Origin: Collinsella sp.
GTDB taxonomy: Bacteria > Actinomycetota > Coriobacteriia > Coriobacteriales > Coriobacteriaceae
Assembly (NCBI GenBank): GCA_019419485.1
Contig: DXZV01000072.1
Coordinates: 793 to 8,214, forward strand
DNA length: 7,422 nt
Direction of reading: 5' to 3'
The position numbers were made by a program, and so were the translations under genes. This document shows positions 1-4,967 of this stretch, in pieces. A model generated the notes under the pieces. That model was not told the origin of the DNA. It worked only from the letters and a program-made list of their open reading frames with translations, and did no database searches. Each line of letters begins with the position of its first letter. The stretch's first letter is position 1.

Positions 1-430
1 GCTGTACGTTGTTGTCCTTGCGAATGGCGCCCAGCTGAGCATCGACCGTCTCGCGCACCTTGTCCAGGCGCTGCTCGATACCCTCGCGGCTGGCTCCGAG
101 CTGTTGGGCCGTCTCGCGGCGCAGGTCATCCATACGGTCGCCCGCCTGCGAGAACTCACGCGCGATGGTCAGATAGCGCTGCTGCTCCACGGCGGCGTCG
201 GTCGTCTGCTGCTGCGCGATGGCGCTTGCCGTGCGGCGGGTTTCGGCCAGCGCAACGTTGAGGGCATCGAGCGTGCTGTTGGCCTGCTCGAGCGCCGCGA
301 GCGTCTCCGCTTCGTTGCCGCCACGCTCTCGCAACTCGGCACGAAGGCCTTTAAGCTGCAGGGCGCAAACCACAGCAACTCCCACCGCCACTAAGGCGAT
401 CACAACAAGCGCAATATCAATAGCAGACAT
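1..430 (-). CDS. rmuC: DNA recombination protein RmuC, N-terminal part (runs off window)
   Basis: Only the first 143 codons are present; the frame is still open at the window edge. The predicted protein starts MSAIDIALVVIALVAVG: a hydrophobic segment at about residues 4-25 with no charged residues after Asp5, then a long Glu/Gln/Arg-rich coiled-coil stretch (about 27-143). This is the usual RmuC layout: an N-terminal membrane anchor, a coiled coil, then a C-terminal nuclease-like domain that would lie outside the window. RmuC family proteins limit inversions and other rearrangements at short inverted repeats; the biochemical activity is only predicted from the fold. The ATG at 430 is preceded by GGGCGGAG about 5 nt upstream. 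The gene starts 51 bp after the stop of the HTH gene on the same strand, with no terminator seen between them, so read-through from that operon is possible. The identification rests on the N-terminal half only. Confidence 0.8.
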   Translation of the reverse strand, partial: MSAIDIALVVIALVAVGVAVVCALQLKGLRAELRERGGNEAETLAALEQANSTLDALNVALAETRRTASAIAQQQTTDAAVEQQRYLTIAREFSQAGDRMDDLRRETAQQLGASREGIEQRLDKVRETVDAQLGAIRKDNNVQ

Positions 431-481
431 AGACTCCGCCCAACAAACCCAATCGATTATCAATCAAAACCGCGATCAATC

Positions 482-1045
482 TTACCCCGCCACACGCACC
501 GAGCGCCCAACCTCTTCTTGGGCGCTTCTCTCCTCCGCATATTCCATAATGCGGCGCGCTGTCTTCCTGCTCACTTTTGAGTCATCGCCGGCCAAGTATG
601 CGTATACGTTTCCCTTATTCAGATTCAAATCGCGGCAGAGACCGTAGCGCGTTACGCCCGATTCCCCTAGCGCCCCCAATGTTCTTTTTCGCATCAGGGC
701 GTTGATCCTTCTGTCCGCCACTGGCTTTTCCTTCACCGCTCTATACGCACGCCAAACGTTGGCATAACGGTTAGGGAGCTCACTTTTGGCGCATAGAGAC
801 GCCATGCCACCCGCTTGATCGTACAAGGACAAAACGCCTCGGTAATCCTCTTCCATCCACGAGCCCTCGGATAAGCCCAGAACGTATTCGGCTTTGCCCT
901 GCGCCAAAGCGAGCAAAAACAGAGGCTCCGCCACGCGCGGCGCATCCGTCATTGCCTGCTTAACCAGCTTTCTAAAACTCAGCGACCGCTGCCCGGACAG
1001 CTCTCGGCAATAGCCTTTCAAGAATCCCTCAAAAGTCAGATTCAA
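482..1045 (-). CDS. HTH-containing partner of the nucleotidyltransferase; candidate antitoxin/regulator
   Basis: A 187-residue soluble protein I do not recognise by name. Residues 1-115 look helical and include a stretch beginning SLSFRKLVKQAM. Residues about 131-170 form a plausible helix-turn-helix: GVTRYGLCRDLNLNKGNVYA, then YLAG, then SRKTARRIMEYA, a pattern seen in XRE-like DNA-binding domains. The start is a TTG at 1045, supported by an excellent Shine-Dalgarno AAAGGAGGTG (1051-1060) five bases upstream; the next in-frame Met is residue 32. The TTG overlaps the stop of the upstream nucleotidyltransferase gene (TTGA), and the ribosome binding site lies inside that gene's last codons, so the two are translationally coupled. 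By analogy with AbiE-type pairs this would be the DNA-binding antitoxin and autorepressor, but it comes second rather than first. The toxin-antitoxin role is inferred from context only. Confidence 0.8.
   Translation of the reverse strand: MNLTFEGFLKGYCRELSGQRSLSFRKLVKQAMTDAPRVAEPLFLLALAQGKAEYVLGLSEGSWMEEDYRGVLSLYDQAGGMASLCAKSELPNRYANVWRAYRAVKEKPVADRRINALMRKRTLGALGESGVTRYGLCRDLNLNKGNVYAYLAGDDSKVSRKTARRIMEYAEERSAQEEVGRSVRVAG
502..526 (-). repeat. 9-bp perfect hairpin in the 3' end of the HTH gene
   Basis: AGCGCCCAA (502-510) and TTGGGCGCT (518-526) are exact reverse complements with a 7-nt loop, lying in the last codons of the HTH gene. No U-run follows on the minus strand, so it is not a typical intrinsic terminator. 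It could be an mRNA 3' processing or pausing hairpin between the two-gene operon and rmuC, or chance. Confidence 0.4.
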
Positions 1046-1572
1046 CCACGCACCTCCTTTATGTATTGCCTGTATGCACAGACCATCTCTTGGTAGCTCC
1101 GCTCCGAAGGCGACGACGCCAACGCCTCCCCTTCATCGAATATAAGCCGCTCGAGCAGATCCCAATCAAGCCGCTCGGTAAACGCTCGGCTATGGAGGTC
1201 GACAATGTCATTCGGGCGATAGGCGTAAAGCTTCATCACCGCCAGATCCTCCAAAGATGGCGTAAAGTACCTGATAAAATGCGCCCCAATCTCCAATGGG
1301 ATCAATCGATCTTCGTAATTGAATGGCATCTGGTTGCAATATGCCACCGCCATTCCATTCACCCCGGGGTATCGATCCATGATCTCGCGGAGGCACCTGT
1401 CCGCCTCAAACACATCAATGTCATGTGTAACCGACCGATTCGTCAGATCGTTTAGTATGAAGGCACTTCCTCCCACCAATACAACGCTCGGCCTATCGCC
1501 TCTTGGACCTATTTCCAGCTCCGCTTCTTCGTCAATGTCCAAAAGGGTCTGCTCTAAATCCTGCTTATACAT
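1042..1572 (-). CDS. Predicted nucleotidyltransferase (AbiEii / DUF6036-like), candidate toxin
   Basis: A 176-residue protein with the hallmarks of the DNA polymerase beta-like nucleotidyltransferase superfamily. It has LVGGSAF (32-38, the GG/GS nucleotide-binding turn), Arg46, then THDIDVF, which carries the metal-binding D51-x-D53 pair. A second conserved block follows: SLEDLAVMKLYAYRPNDIVD (106-125), with Lys114, Arg119, Asp122 and Asp125. This arrangement is typical of AbiEii, MenT and DUF6036 proteins. Characterised toxins of this superfamily add nucleotides to tRNA 3' ends or otherwise modify RNA or proteins; the substrate here is unknown. The ATG at 1572 has AGGA about 7 nt upstream and is the first gene of a two-gene operon, overlapping the HTH gene by 4 nt. 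The gene is less GC-rich than its rubrerythrin and mutY neighbours, which fits horizontal acquisition. The enzyme-family call is firm; the toxin role is inference. Confidence 0.85.
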   Translation of the reverse strand: MYKQDLEQTLLDIDEEAELEIGPRGDRPSVVLVGGSAFILNDLTNRSVTHDIDVFEADRCLREIMDRYPGVNGMAVAYCNQMPFNYEDRLIPLEIGAHFIRYFTPSLEDLAVMKLYAYRPNDIVDLHSRAFTERLDWDLLERLIFDEGEALASSPSERSYQEMVCAYRQYIKEVRG

Positions 1573-1581
1573 AGCAAATCC

Positions 1582-1608
1582 TAATATTATTCATCTTCAA
1601 TAATACTA
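1582..1608 (-). promoter_or_regulatory. AT-rich inverted repeat with -10-like box; likely operator of the two-gene operon
   Basis: TATTATT (1585-1591) and AATAATA (1599-1605) are perfect inverted 7-mers around a 7-nt spacer; pairing extends to 1582/1608 with one G-U position. The minus-strand hexamer TATTAT (1605-1600) matches TATAAT at 5 of 6 positions and lies 28 bp before the nucleotidyltransferase ATG, so the arm would overlap the core promoter. I see no convincing -35. The layout suits repression by the HTH partner; that is inference. Confidence 0.45.
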
Positions 1609-1695
1609 TTCAGTTGCACGACAGGACCCACAGGACGCAAGGATTCCACTCGTGGCGATAATCCCTACACCCTAGAAGTCCTAATGCGACAAACG

Positions 1696-2118
1696 CTAGC
1701 TCTCCCAGCCGGCGCGGATAGTTGTTATGACATCGCCTAGGCGCTGGCCGAGGGCTGACAGATGCTGGAGCACTTCACTGGGCGAGGCACCGTTGAGAAT
1801 GCAGGTGAGCGCATACGAGACCAGGAAAATCGCCGCAAGTCCTAACGGAATGAGCACGATCATCGCTAACGTGCGCAGGCGCTGGCCCACGCGGCGGTGA
1901 CGCGTACGGCGTTTGTCGAACGCAAGCTCCTGCGCATACGAATCTTGTTGTACGGAATAGTTCTCTGGCACCGATCCACCCGCAAGCGAAACCGCGGGCG
2001 CGGCATTTTGCGCAGGAGGCTGGACGGCCGCCCCTTGCATTTGCATCTCCATAAGCCGTTGCTGTTGGCGCAACATGCGCTCGGCTTGTTGCTGCGGGGT
2101 CTCAAGAAACAGATCCAT
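1696..2118 (-). CDS. Small single-pass membrane protein of unknown function
   Basis: A 140-residue protein of no family I recognise. Residues 1-30 are Gln/Met/Arg-rich and probably helical (PQQQAERMLRQQQRLMEMQM), followed by an Ala/Pro/Ser linker (about 30-60), a basic patch (KRRTRHRR, 69-76) and one transmembrane helix (about 84-108, from LAMIVLIPLGLAAIF). A short tail follows (109-140), predicted amphipathic. The positive patch just before the helix predicts a cytoplasmic N-terminus. The ATG at 2118 is preceded by TTTTGGAGG with 5-nt spacing. The frame stays open upstream to 2448, but that extension crosses a strong terminator and has no comparable ribosome binding site, so I reject it. The gene stands alone, 123 bp upstream of the nucleotidyltransferase operon on the same strand. 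Confidence 0.7.
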   Translation of the reverse strand: MDLFLETPQQQAERMLRQQQRLMEMQMQGAAVQPPAQNAAPAVSLAGGSVPENYSVQQDSYAQELAFDKRRTRHRRVGQRLRTLAMIVLIPLGLAAIFLVSYALTCILNGASPSEVLQHLSALGQRLGDVITTIRAGWES

Positions 2119-2370
2119 GCTGGCCTCCAAAATCGGAGCATTCGACGCTTGCGCCCAGCATCCCGCACCGCCAAGGCCACGGCAACGCAATCCGTAGCAA
2201 TAGCTGCAAAGTTTCTTGCTGACAAAAGCTGTCGAAAACCTCAACAACTCCCCTACCGGCACTTTCTCTGAGCTTTTTTCGCCAGCAATCTTTTGGCCTT
2301 CCACCCTTACGCCAACTGACCAAAATCTAACCAAAAGCTTGACGAAAAGTATGGAGACAGGGACCCCACG
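2119..2370 (-). other. Intergenic leader upstream of the membrane protein gene
   Basis: About 250 bp without a supported gene. It must hold the promoter of the membrane protein gene because a terminator closes it off on the upstream side. The best minus-strand candidate is TTGTCA (2225-2220), 17 nt, then TATTGC (2202-2197), which is a weak -10. Near it, GACA and TGTC (2222-2233) form a short inverted pair. Open frames across it show no ribosome binding site or recognisable protein. Confidence 0.3.
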
Positions 2371-2371
2371 C

Positions 2372-2402
2372 AAAAAACGTGCCGCCCCAAAAGAGGCGGC
2401 AC
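2372..2402 (-). terminator. Rho-independent terminator
   Basis: On the minus strand, GTGCCGCC (2402-2395) pairs perfectly with GGCGGCAC (2386-2379) across an 8-nt loop, followed by G and then six Ts (2377-2372). This is a textbook intrinsic terminator for transcription coming from rubrerythrin. The plus-strand side has no T-run, so it is unidirectional. It also separates the membrane protein gene from upstream transcription. Confidence 0.8.
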
Positions 2403-2451
2403 ACAAACTTCTAATCAGCTTTTTAGACACGAGCACGCGACGACCCAACGC

Positions 2452-2551
2452 CGGAGCGCAGGGCGGGAGGCCGGATTGCCTTCCCTCAACGCGACCCTGC
2501 GGAGCCGTGAGCGGGAAGGGAAGGCAATCCGGCCTCCCGCCCTGCGCTCCG
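2452..2551. repeat. 35-bp perfect inverted repeat, 30-nt loop (REP/MITE-like palindrome)
   Basis: The 35-bp arms at 2452-2486 and 2517-2551 are exact reverse complements. The core begins GGAGCGCAGGGCGGGAGGCC and continues into GGATTGCCTTCCCT. The 30-nt loop (2487-2516) contains CCCTGCG, a partial third copy complementary to the arm. It starts 19 bp downstream of the rubrerythrin stop. No U-run follows in either direction, so it is not a simple terminator. Length, GC content and position after a gene fit a dispersed extragenic palindrome or small non-autonomous element; no clear target duplication flanks it. Confidence 0.9.
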
Positions 2552-2559
2552 CAGCAGCC

Positions 2560-2572
2560 AGCGCCAAGCGCT
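2560..2572 (-). repeat. Short hairpin at the rubrerythrin stop codon
   Basis: AGCGC (2560-2564) and GCGCT (2568-2572) form a 5-bp stem with a 3-nt loop, overlapping the rubrerythrin stop codon and adjoining the long palindrome. It has no U-run and is probably a minor mRNA structure or chance. Confidence 0.3.
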
Positions 2573-3110
2573 AGTAGTTCACCACCTGCTCCTCAAAGTA
2601 CGCCTTGGGATGGTTGCACACCGGGCACACCTCAGGCGCCTCGGCACCCACATGCAGGTGCCCGCAGTTCAGGCACTTCCACACCTTCACGCCCTCGCGC
2701 TCAAACACCTCGCCCGACTCAATGCGCTCGACGAGCTTGTTGTAGCGCTCCTCGTGAGCCTTCTCGACGGCACCGACGCCACGGAACTTTGCGGCAATCT
2801 CGGCAAAGCCCTCCTCCTCGGCGGTCTTGGCAAACTCGTCATACATCGTGGTCCACTCGTAGTTCTCGCCCGCGGCAGCATCGCGCAGGTTGTCCAGAGT
2901 GCCCGGAACGGCGCCGTCGTGCAGATACTTAAACCACAGCTTGGCGTGCTCGGACTCGTTGCCCGCCGTCTCGGCAAAGATATTCGAGATCTGAACGTAG
3001 CCGTCCTTTTTGGCCTTGGATGCATAGTAGCGATACTTGGTGTGTGCCTGGGACTCACCGGCAAAAGCGGTCTCGAGGTTCTTCTTGGTTTGAGAATTCT
3101 CAAAATCCAT
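2571..3110 (-). CDS. rbr: Rubrerythrin
   Basis: A 179-residue rubrerythrin, a cytoplasmic diiron protein that reduces hydrogen peroxide in anaerobes using electrons passed through its rubredoxin-like domain. The N-terminal four-helix ferritin-like domain (about 1-135) shows the expected ligands: Glu19, E52-x-x-H55, Glu82 and Glu85, and E116-x-x-H119. The C-terminal rubredoxin-like domain has the two Fe-binding pairs C146-x-x-C149 and C162-x-x-C165 and ends in a typical YFEEQ tail. Length is normal for the family. The ATG at 3110 (MDFENSQTKKNLETAF) matches the usual family start and has AAGGGAAG upstream; an in-frame extension to 3143 would add 11 unusual residues and is rejected. It lies 115 bp after mutY and probably has its own promoter, with a palindrome and terminator downstream. 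All key residues are present, so it should be functional. Confidence 0.97.
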   Translation of the reverse strand: MDFENSQTKKNLETAFAGESQAHTKYRYYASKAKKDGYVQISNIFAETAGNESEHAKLWFKYLHDGAVPGTLDNLRDAAAGENYEWTTMYDEFAKTAEEEGFAEIAAKFRGVGAVEKAHEERYNKLVERIESGEVFEREGVKVWKCLNCGHLHVGAEAPEVCPVCNHPKAYFEEQVVNY

Positions 3111-3185
3111 AGGTGTACTTCCCTTCAAACACATGCCGCCCATAGGCTTTGAGCGGCCTTGTCTTTAGGATGCCCTCAAGCCGAG

Positions 3186-3214
3186 AATTTAAACCTTACA
3201 ATCCCGTTCTTCAA
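3186..3214 (-). promoter_or_regulatory. Candidate promoter of rubrerythrin
   Basis: On the minus strand, TTGAAG (3214-3209), a 17-nt spacer and TAAATT (3191-3186) form a plausible sigma-70-type promoter in the 115-bp gap between mutY and rubrerythrin. The match is moderate (4 of 6 at each box). I see no clear PerR-like or Rrf2-like operator next to it. Confidence 0.4.
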
Positions 3215-3225
3215 ATTCGAGCGAG

Positions 3226-4131
3226 CTACACACTCAACCAACGATCGCCCTCGGAGCGGCAAAAGCCCTCGCGCTCCAGATCGGCCAGAATACTTGCGAC
3301 CAGCTCGCGCTCGACCGACTCCCGGCCGGCTGCCACCTCCATCTCGTTAACGCCTGCAACGGCTTTATCGAGCGTAATGCCTGCGGGCTGCCCATCGCGC
3401 GCCGCCAGCAACATGCGCACAATGTGGGCGCGCTTTTGGCGACGCGAGCCCTCAAACTTGGACTGACGGCTATAGCCCGCCGATCGCCTGGACGGATTGG
3501 GCAGCGTCTTTTTAAGATACGCGCCGTAATCCAGCAACGCGTAATACCACGCGCGCGGCGTGTCGGCATCGTCTTGAGGCGCGGCAAAGGGCGCAATCTC
3601 ATCCGCCAGCGCACCAGGGGCCGCCGGACAGGCGGCTTGAATCAGCGGCACCAGCTCGCGATCGGGAACGGCCGGCACATCGGGAAAGAAATGATGCAAA
3701 AAGACCGTGCGCACATTGGTCTCCAGATACACGCCCGGAAGATCGAACGCAAACGAACGAATGCCCTGCGCCGTTGCCGGGCCAATGCCGGGCAGCGCGA
3801 CCAGATCGTGCGTCTCTCGCGGAAACTCCCCGTCCCAGTCCTCCACAACGCACTGTGCAGCCCTGTGAAGCGCTAGGGCTCGGCGATTGTAGCCCATCCC
3901 CTGCCACGCATCCAAGACATCGGAAGGGGCAGCCTGAGCGAGAGCCTGGACAGTCGGAAAGCGATCGAGCCACGCCGGCATGCGCGCCTCCACGCGCGGC
4001 ACCTGTGTCTGCTGCAGCATGACCTCGGAGAGCCAGATGATATACGGGTCGCGCGTTCGGCGCCACGGAAGGTCGCGATAACGCAGAACCCCTTCCGAAC
4101 GAATCGTCGAACGAAAGGGGTCCTGAATCAT
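3226..4131 (-). CDS. mutY: MutY-like A/G-specific adenine glycosylase lacking the Fe-S loop and NUDIX-like domain
   Basis: A 301-residue HhH-GPD base-excision glycosylase. The MutY signature WLSEVMLQQTQV (33-44) holds the catalytic Glu36, and GMGYNRRA (78-85) is also MutY-typical. The helix-hairpin-helix is LPGIGPATAQGI (113-124). The position of the catalytic Asp (E. coli D138, in LDGNV) reads LETNV, so it is Glu137. The four Cys that bind the [4Fe-4S] cluster after the YYALLDYGA segment (196-204) are absent; instead there is NPSRRSAGYSRQSKFEGS (212-229). The C-terminal region (about 230-301) is short and looks like a winged-helix tail rather than the 8-oxoG-recognising NUDIX-like domain of classical MutY, usually about 350 residues. 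It probably removes adenine mispaired with damaged guanine, but substrate range may differ. The ATG at 4131 has AAGGAG 7 nt upstream. It sits 21 bp after the Rrf2 regulator, probably as one operon. Confidence 0.85.
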   Translation of the reverse strand: MIQDPFRSTIRSEGVLRYRDLPWRRTRDPYIIWLSEVMLQQTQVPRVEARMPAWLDRFPTVQALAQAAPSDVLDAWQGMGYNRRALALHRAAQCVVEDWDGEFPRETHDLVALPGIGPATAQGIRSFAFDLPGVYLETNVRTVFLHHFFPDVPAVPDRELVPLIQAACPAAPGALADEIAPFAAPQDDADTPRAWYYALLDYGAYLKKTLPNPSRRSAGYSRQSKFEGSRRQKRAHIVRMLLAARDGQPAGITLDKAVAGVNEMEVAAGRESVERELVASILADLEREGFCRSEGDRWLSV

Positions 4132-4152
4132 AGCAATGCTCCTTATGCGGCG

Positions 4153-4638
4153 CTATTCCTCCCGGCAAGCGTACGCACAGGCAGCGTACTCGGGAAACGC
4201 ATCGCGATCGGCGAACTTGGGATCGACGGCCGGGAACTGGCGATGGGCGACGATATCGCCGAGCGAAACGGAATCGAGATAGTCGCGCATCAGCGCCTGG
4301 GCTCCGGCCCACAGGGGATGATAGCAGCACGTACCCATGCGCGCACAGTCGCCATCCGGCGCGGTGCAGTCGTTCATAACCATGGGGCCCTGAACGGCCT
4401 CTACAACCTGACGAATCGTGACATCGTCGGGGCTCACCTTAAGGCGCATGCCGCCGTGAACACCACGCAGGCTTTCCACAATGCCGGCCTGAACCAAACC
4501 GTGTTGGATCGAACGGGCAAACGAATACGGAACATTGACCTCTTCGGCAGCAGTGCGAACAGAAAGCAACCGCTCCGGTTCCTCGGCAAGCATCGCAAGC
4601 ATGCGAAGGGCATAATCAGTCTTCCTCGATATGTCCAT
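4153..4638 (-). CDS. Rrf2/IscR-family transcriptional regulator with Fe-S cluster ligands
   Basis: A 161-residue Rrf2-family winged-helix regulator. The N-terminus MDISRKTDYALRMLAMLA is classical; the recognition region follows at about 25-65 (SVRTAAEEVNVPYSFARSI, then RGVHGGMRL). The sensory loop carries C91, C98, C104 and an adjacent C105, then H107, closely matching the Cys3-His pattern that holds the cluster in IscR. It is therefore likely to bind a [2Fe-2S] or [4Fe-4S] cluster and respond to oxidative or nitrosative stress or iron-sulfur status. It could be IscR-, NsrR- or RsrR-like; the sequence does not decide which. The ATG at 4638 fits the family N-terminus and has AAAGGGG upstream; the open frame back to 4758 is a spurious extension. 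mutY follows after 21 bp. No isc or suf genes are in the window. Confidence 0.93.
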   Translation of the reverse strand: MDISRKTDYALRMLAMLAEEPERLLSVRTAAEEVNVPYSFARSIQHGLVQAGIVESLRGVHGGMRLKVSPDDVTIRQVVEAVQGPMVMNDCTAPDGDCARMGTCCYHPLWAGAQALMRDYLDSVSLGDIVAHRQFPAVDPKFADRDAFPEYAACAYACREE

Positions 4639-4663
4639 GTTTCCCCTTTCAAGGAATACGAAC

Positions 4664-4677
4664 AGCTCGAACGAGCT
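4664..4677 (-). repeat. Leader hairpin upstream of the Rrf2 gene
   Basis: AGCTCG (4664-4669) and CGAGCT (4672-4677) are perfect inverted 6-mers around AA, about 26 bp before the Rrf2 start codon, inside the predicted leader. It could be an mRNA structure or a second protein-binding site; no U-run follows, so it is not an attenuator of the usual kind. Confidence 0.35.
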
Positions 4678-4722
4678 CCGGGGCCGAGCTTGTGTCGAGA
4701 CGCCAAATGACCGCCTGAACAA

Positions 4723-4738
4723 CCAAATTATAAATTGG
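4723..4738 (-). promoter_or_regulatory. Promoter -10 inside a near-palindromic operator, Rrf2-mutY operon
   Basis: CCAAATTATAAATTGG is a 16-bp near-palindrome: all but one of its eight base pairs match. On the minus strand it contains a perfect TATAAT (4732-4727), 88 bp before the Rrf2 ATG. No good -35 is found 16-18 bp upstream. AT-rich palindromes of this kind are typical Rrf2-family sites, so autorepression by the downstream gene product is likely, but this is inferred from position and symmetry. Confidence 0.55.
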
Positions 4739-4799
4739 GTGTCCACTGAATGCCGCACTTGAAGACTGGATGAATCAGGTACGGTCTACAGTGAAATTT

Positions 4800-4828
4800 A
4801 GTATAGCCTAACCCCCTGCTTCATTGAA
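4800..4828 (-). promoter_or_regulatory. Possible second, upstream promoter for the Rrf2 operon
   Basis: On the minus strand, TTCAAT (4828-4823), a 17-nt spacer and TATACT (4805-4800, 5 of 6 to consensus) make a candidate promoter with a weak -35. A perfect 12-bp palindrome lies just upstream of it. The transcript would run about 155 nt before the Rrf2 start codon. Confidence 0.3.
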
Positions 4829-4861
4829 CAGATGTTGCGCAACAAACCCCCTGTTTGAACA
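4810..4861. repeat. Direct repeats flanking a 12-bp palindrome
   Basis: AACCCCCTG followed by TTGAACA occurs twice (4810-4830 and 4845-4861, differing in the gap between the two blocks). Between them lies the perfect palindrome TGTTGCGCAACA (4833-4844). The arrangement resembles a regulator-binding region. The stretch from 4739 to the IS end at 4927 holds no supported gene. Confidence 0.5.
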
Positions 4862-4926
4862 CATATATCAGTAGAGGCTGGCTCGCTCGTTGCAAATGCG
4901 GTGACTTGGATAAAGAGGGGCTTATA

Positions 4927-4943
4927 GGACAAAATGTGTGTCC
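4927..4943. repeat. Left terminal inverted repeat of the IS1249-type element
   Basis: GGACAAAATGTGTGTCC. It is itself a short palindrome (GGACA, 7 nt, TGTCC), and it matches the reverse complement of the right end at 16 of 17 positions. Confidence 0.8.
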
Positions 4944-4967
4944 CGATAGAACACCCGTTTCCATCCA

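Noticed and set aside
219..647. A plus-strand frame of 142 residues over rmuC and the HTH gene
   Set aside because: Spans two supported minus-strand genes, Ser/Arg/Thr-rich, no domain and no convincing start.
1620..1695. Possible terminator downstream of the membrane protein gene (CCAC-TC-GTGG inside a GGATT...AATCC pair)
   Set aside because: The stem is short and interrupted and no T-run follows, so it cannot be supported as a terminator.
2119..2448. N-terminal extension of the membrane protein frame to 2448
   Set aside because: It runs through a rho-independent terminator (2372-2402), starts within a few bases of the long palindrome, has no good ribosome binding site, and the ATG at 2118 has a strong one.
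2452..2551. CRISPR repeat or intrinsic terminator
   Set aside because: A single inverted pair, not tandem repeats with spacers, and no T-run follows either arm.
2610..3152. A plus-strand frame of 180 residues opposite rubrerythrin
   Set aside because: Exact antisense of a rubrerythrin with all its metal ligands; composition is that of a shadow frame.
4639..4758. Upstream extension of the Rrf2 protein
   Set aside because: Contains the TATAAT and palindrome; the family N-terminus MDISRKTDYALRM begins at 4638 with a good ribosome binding site.
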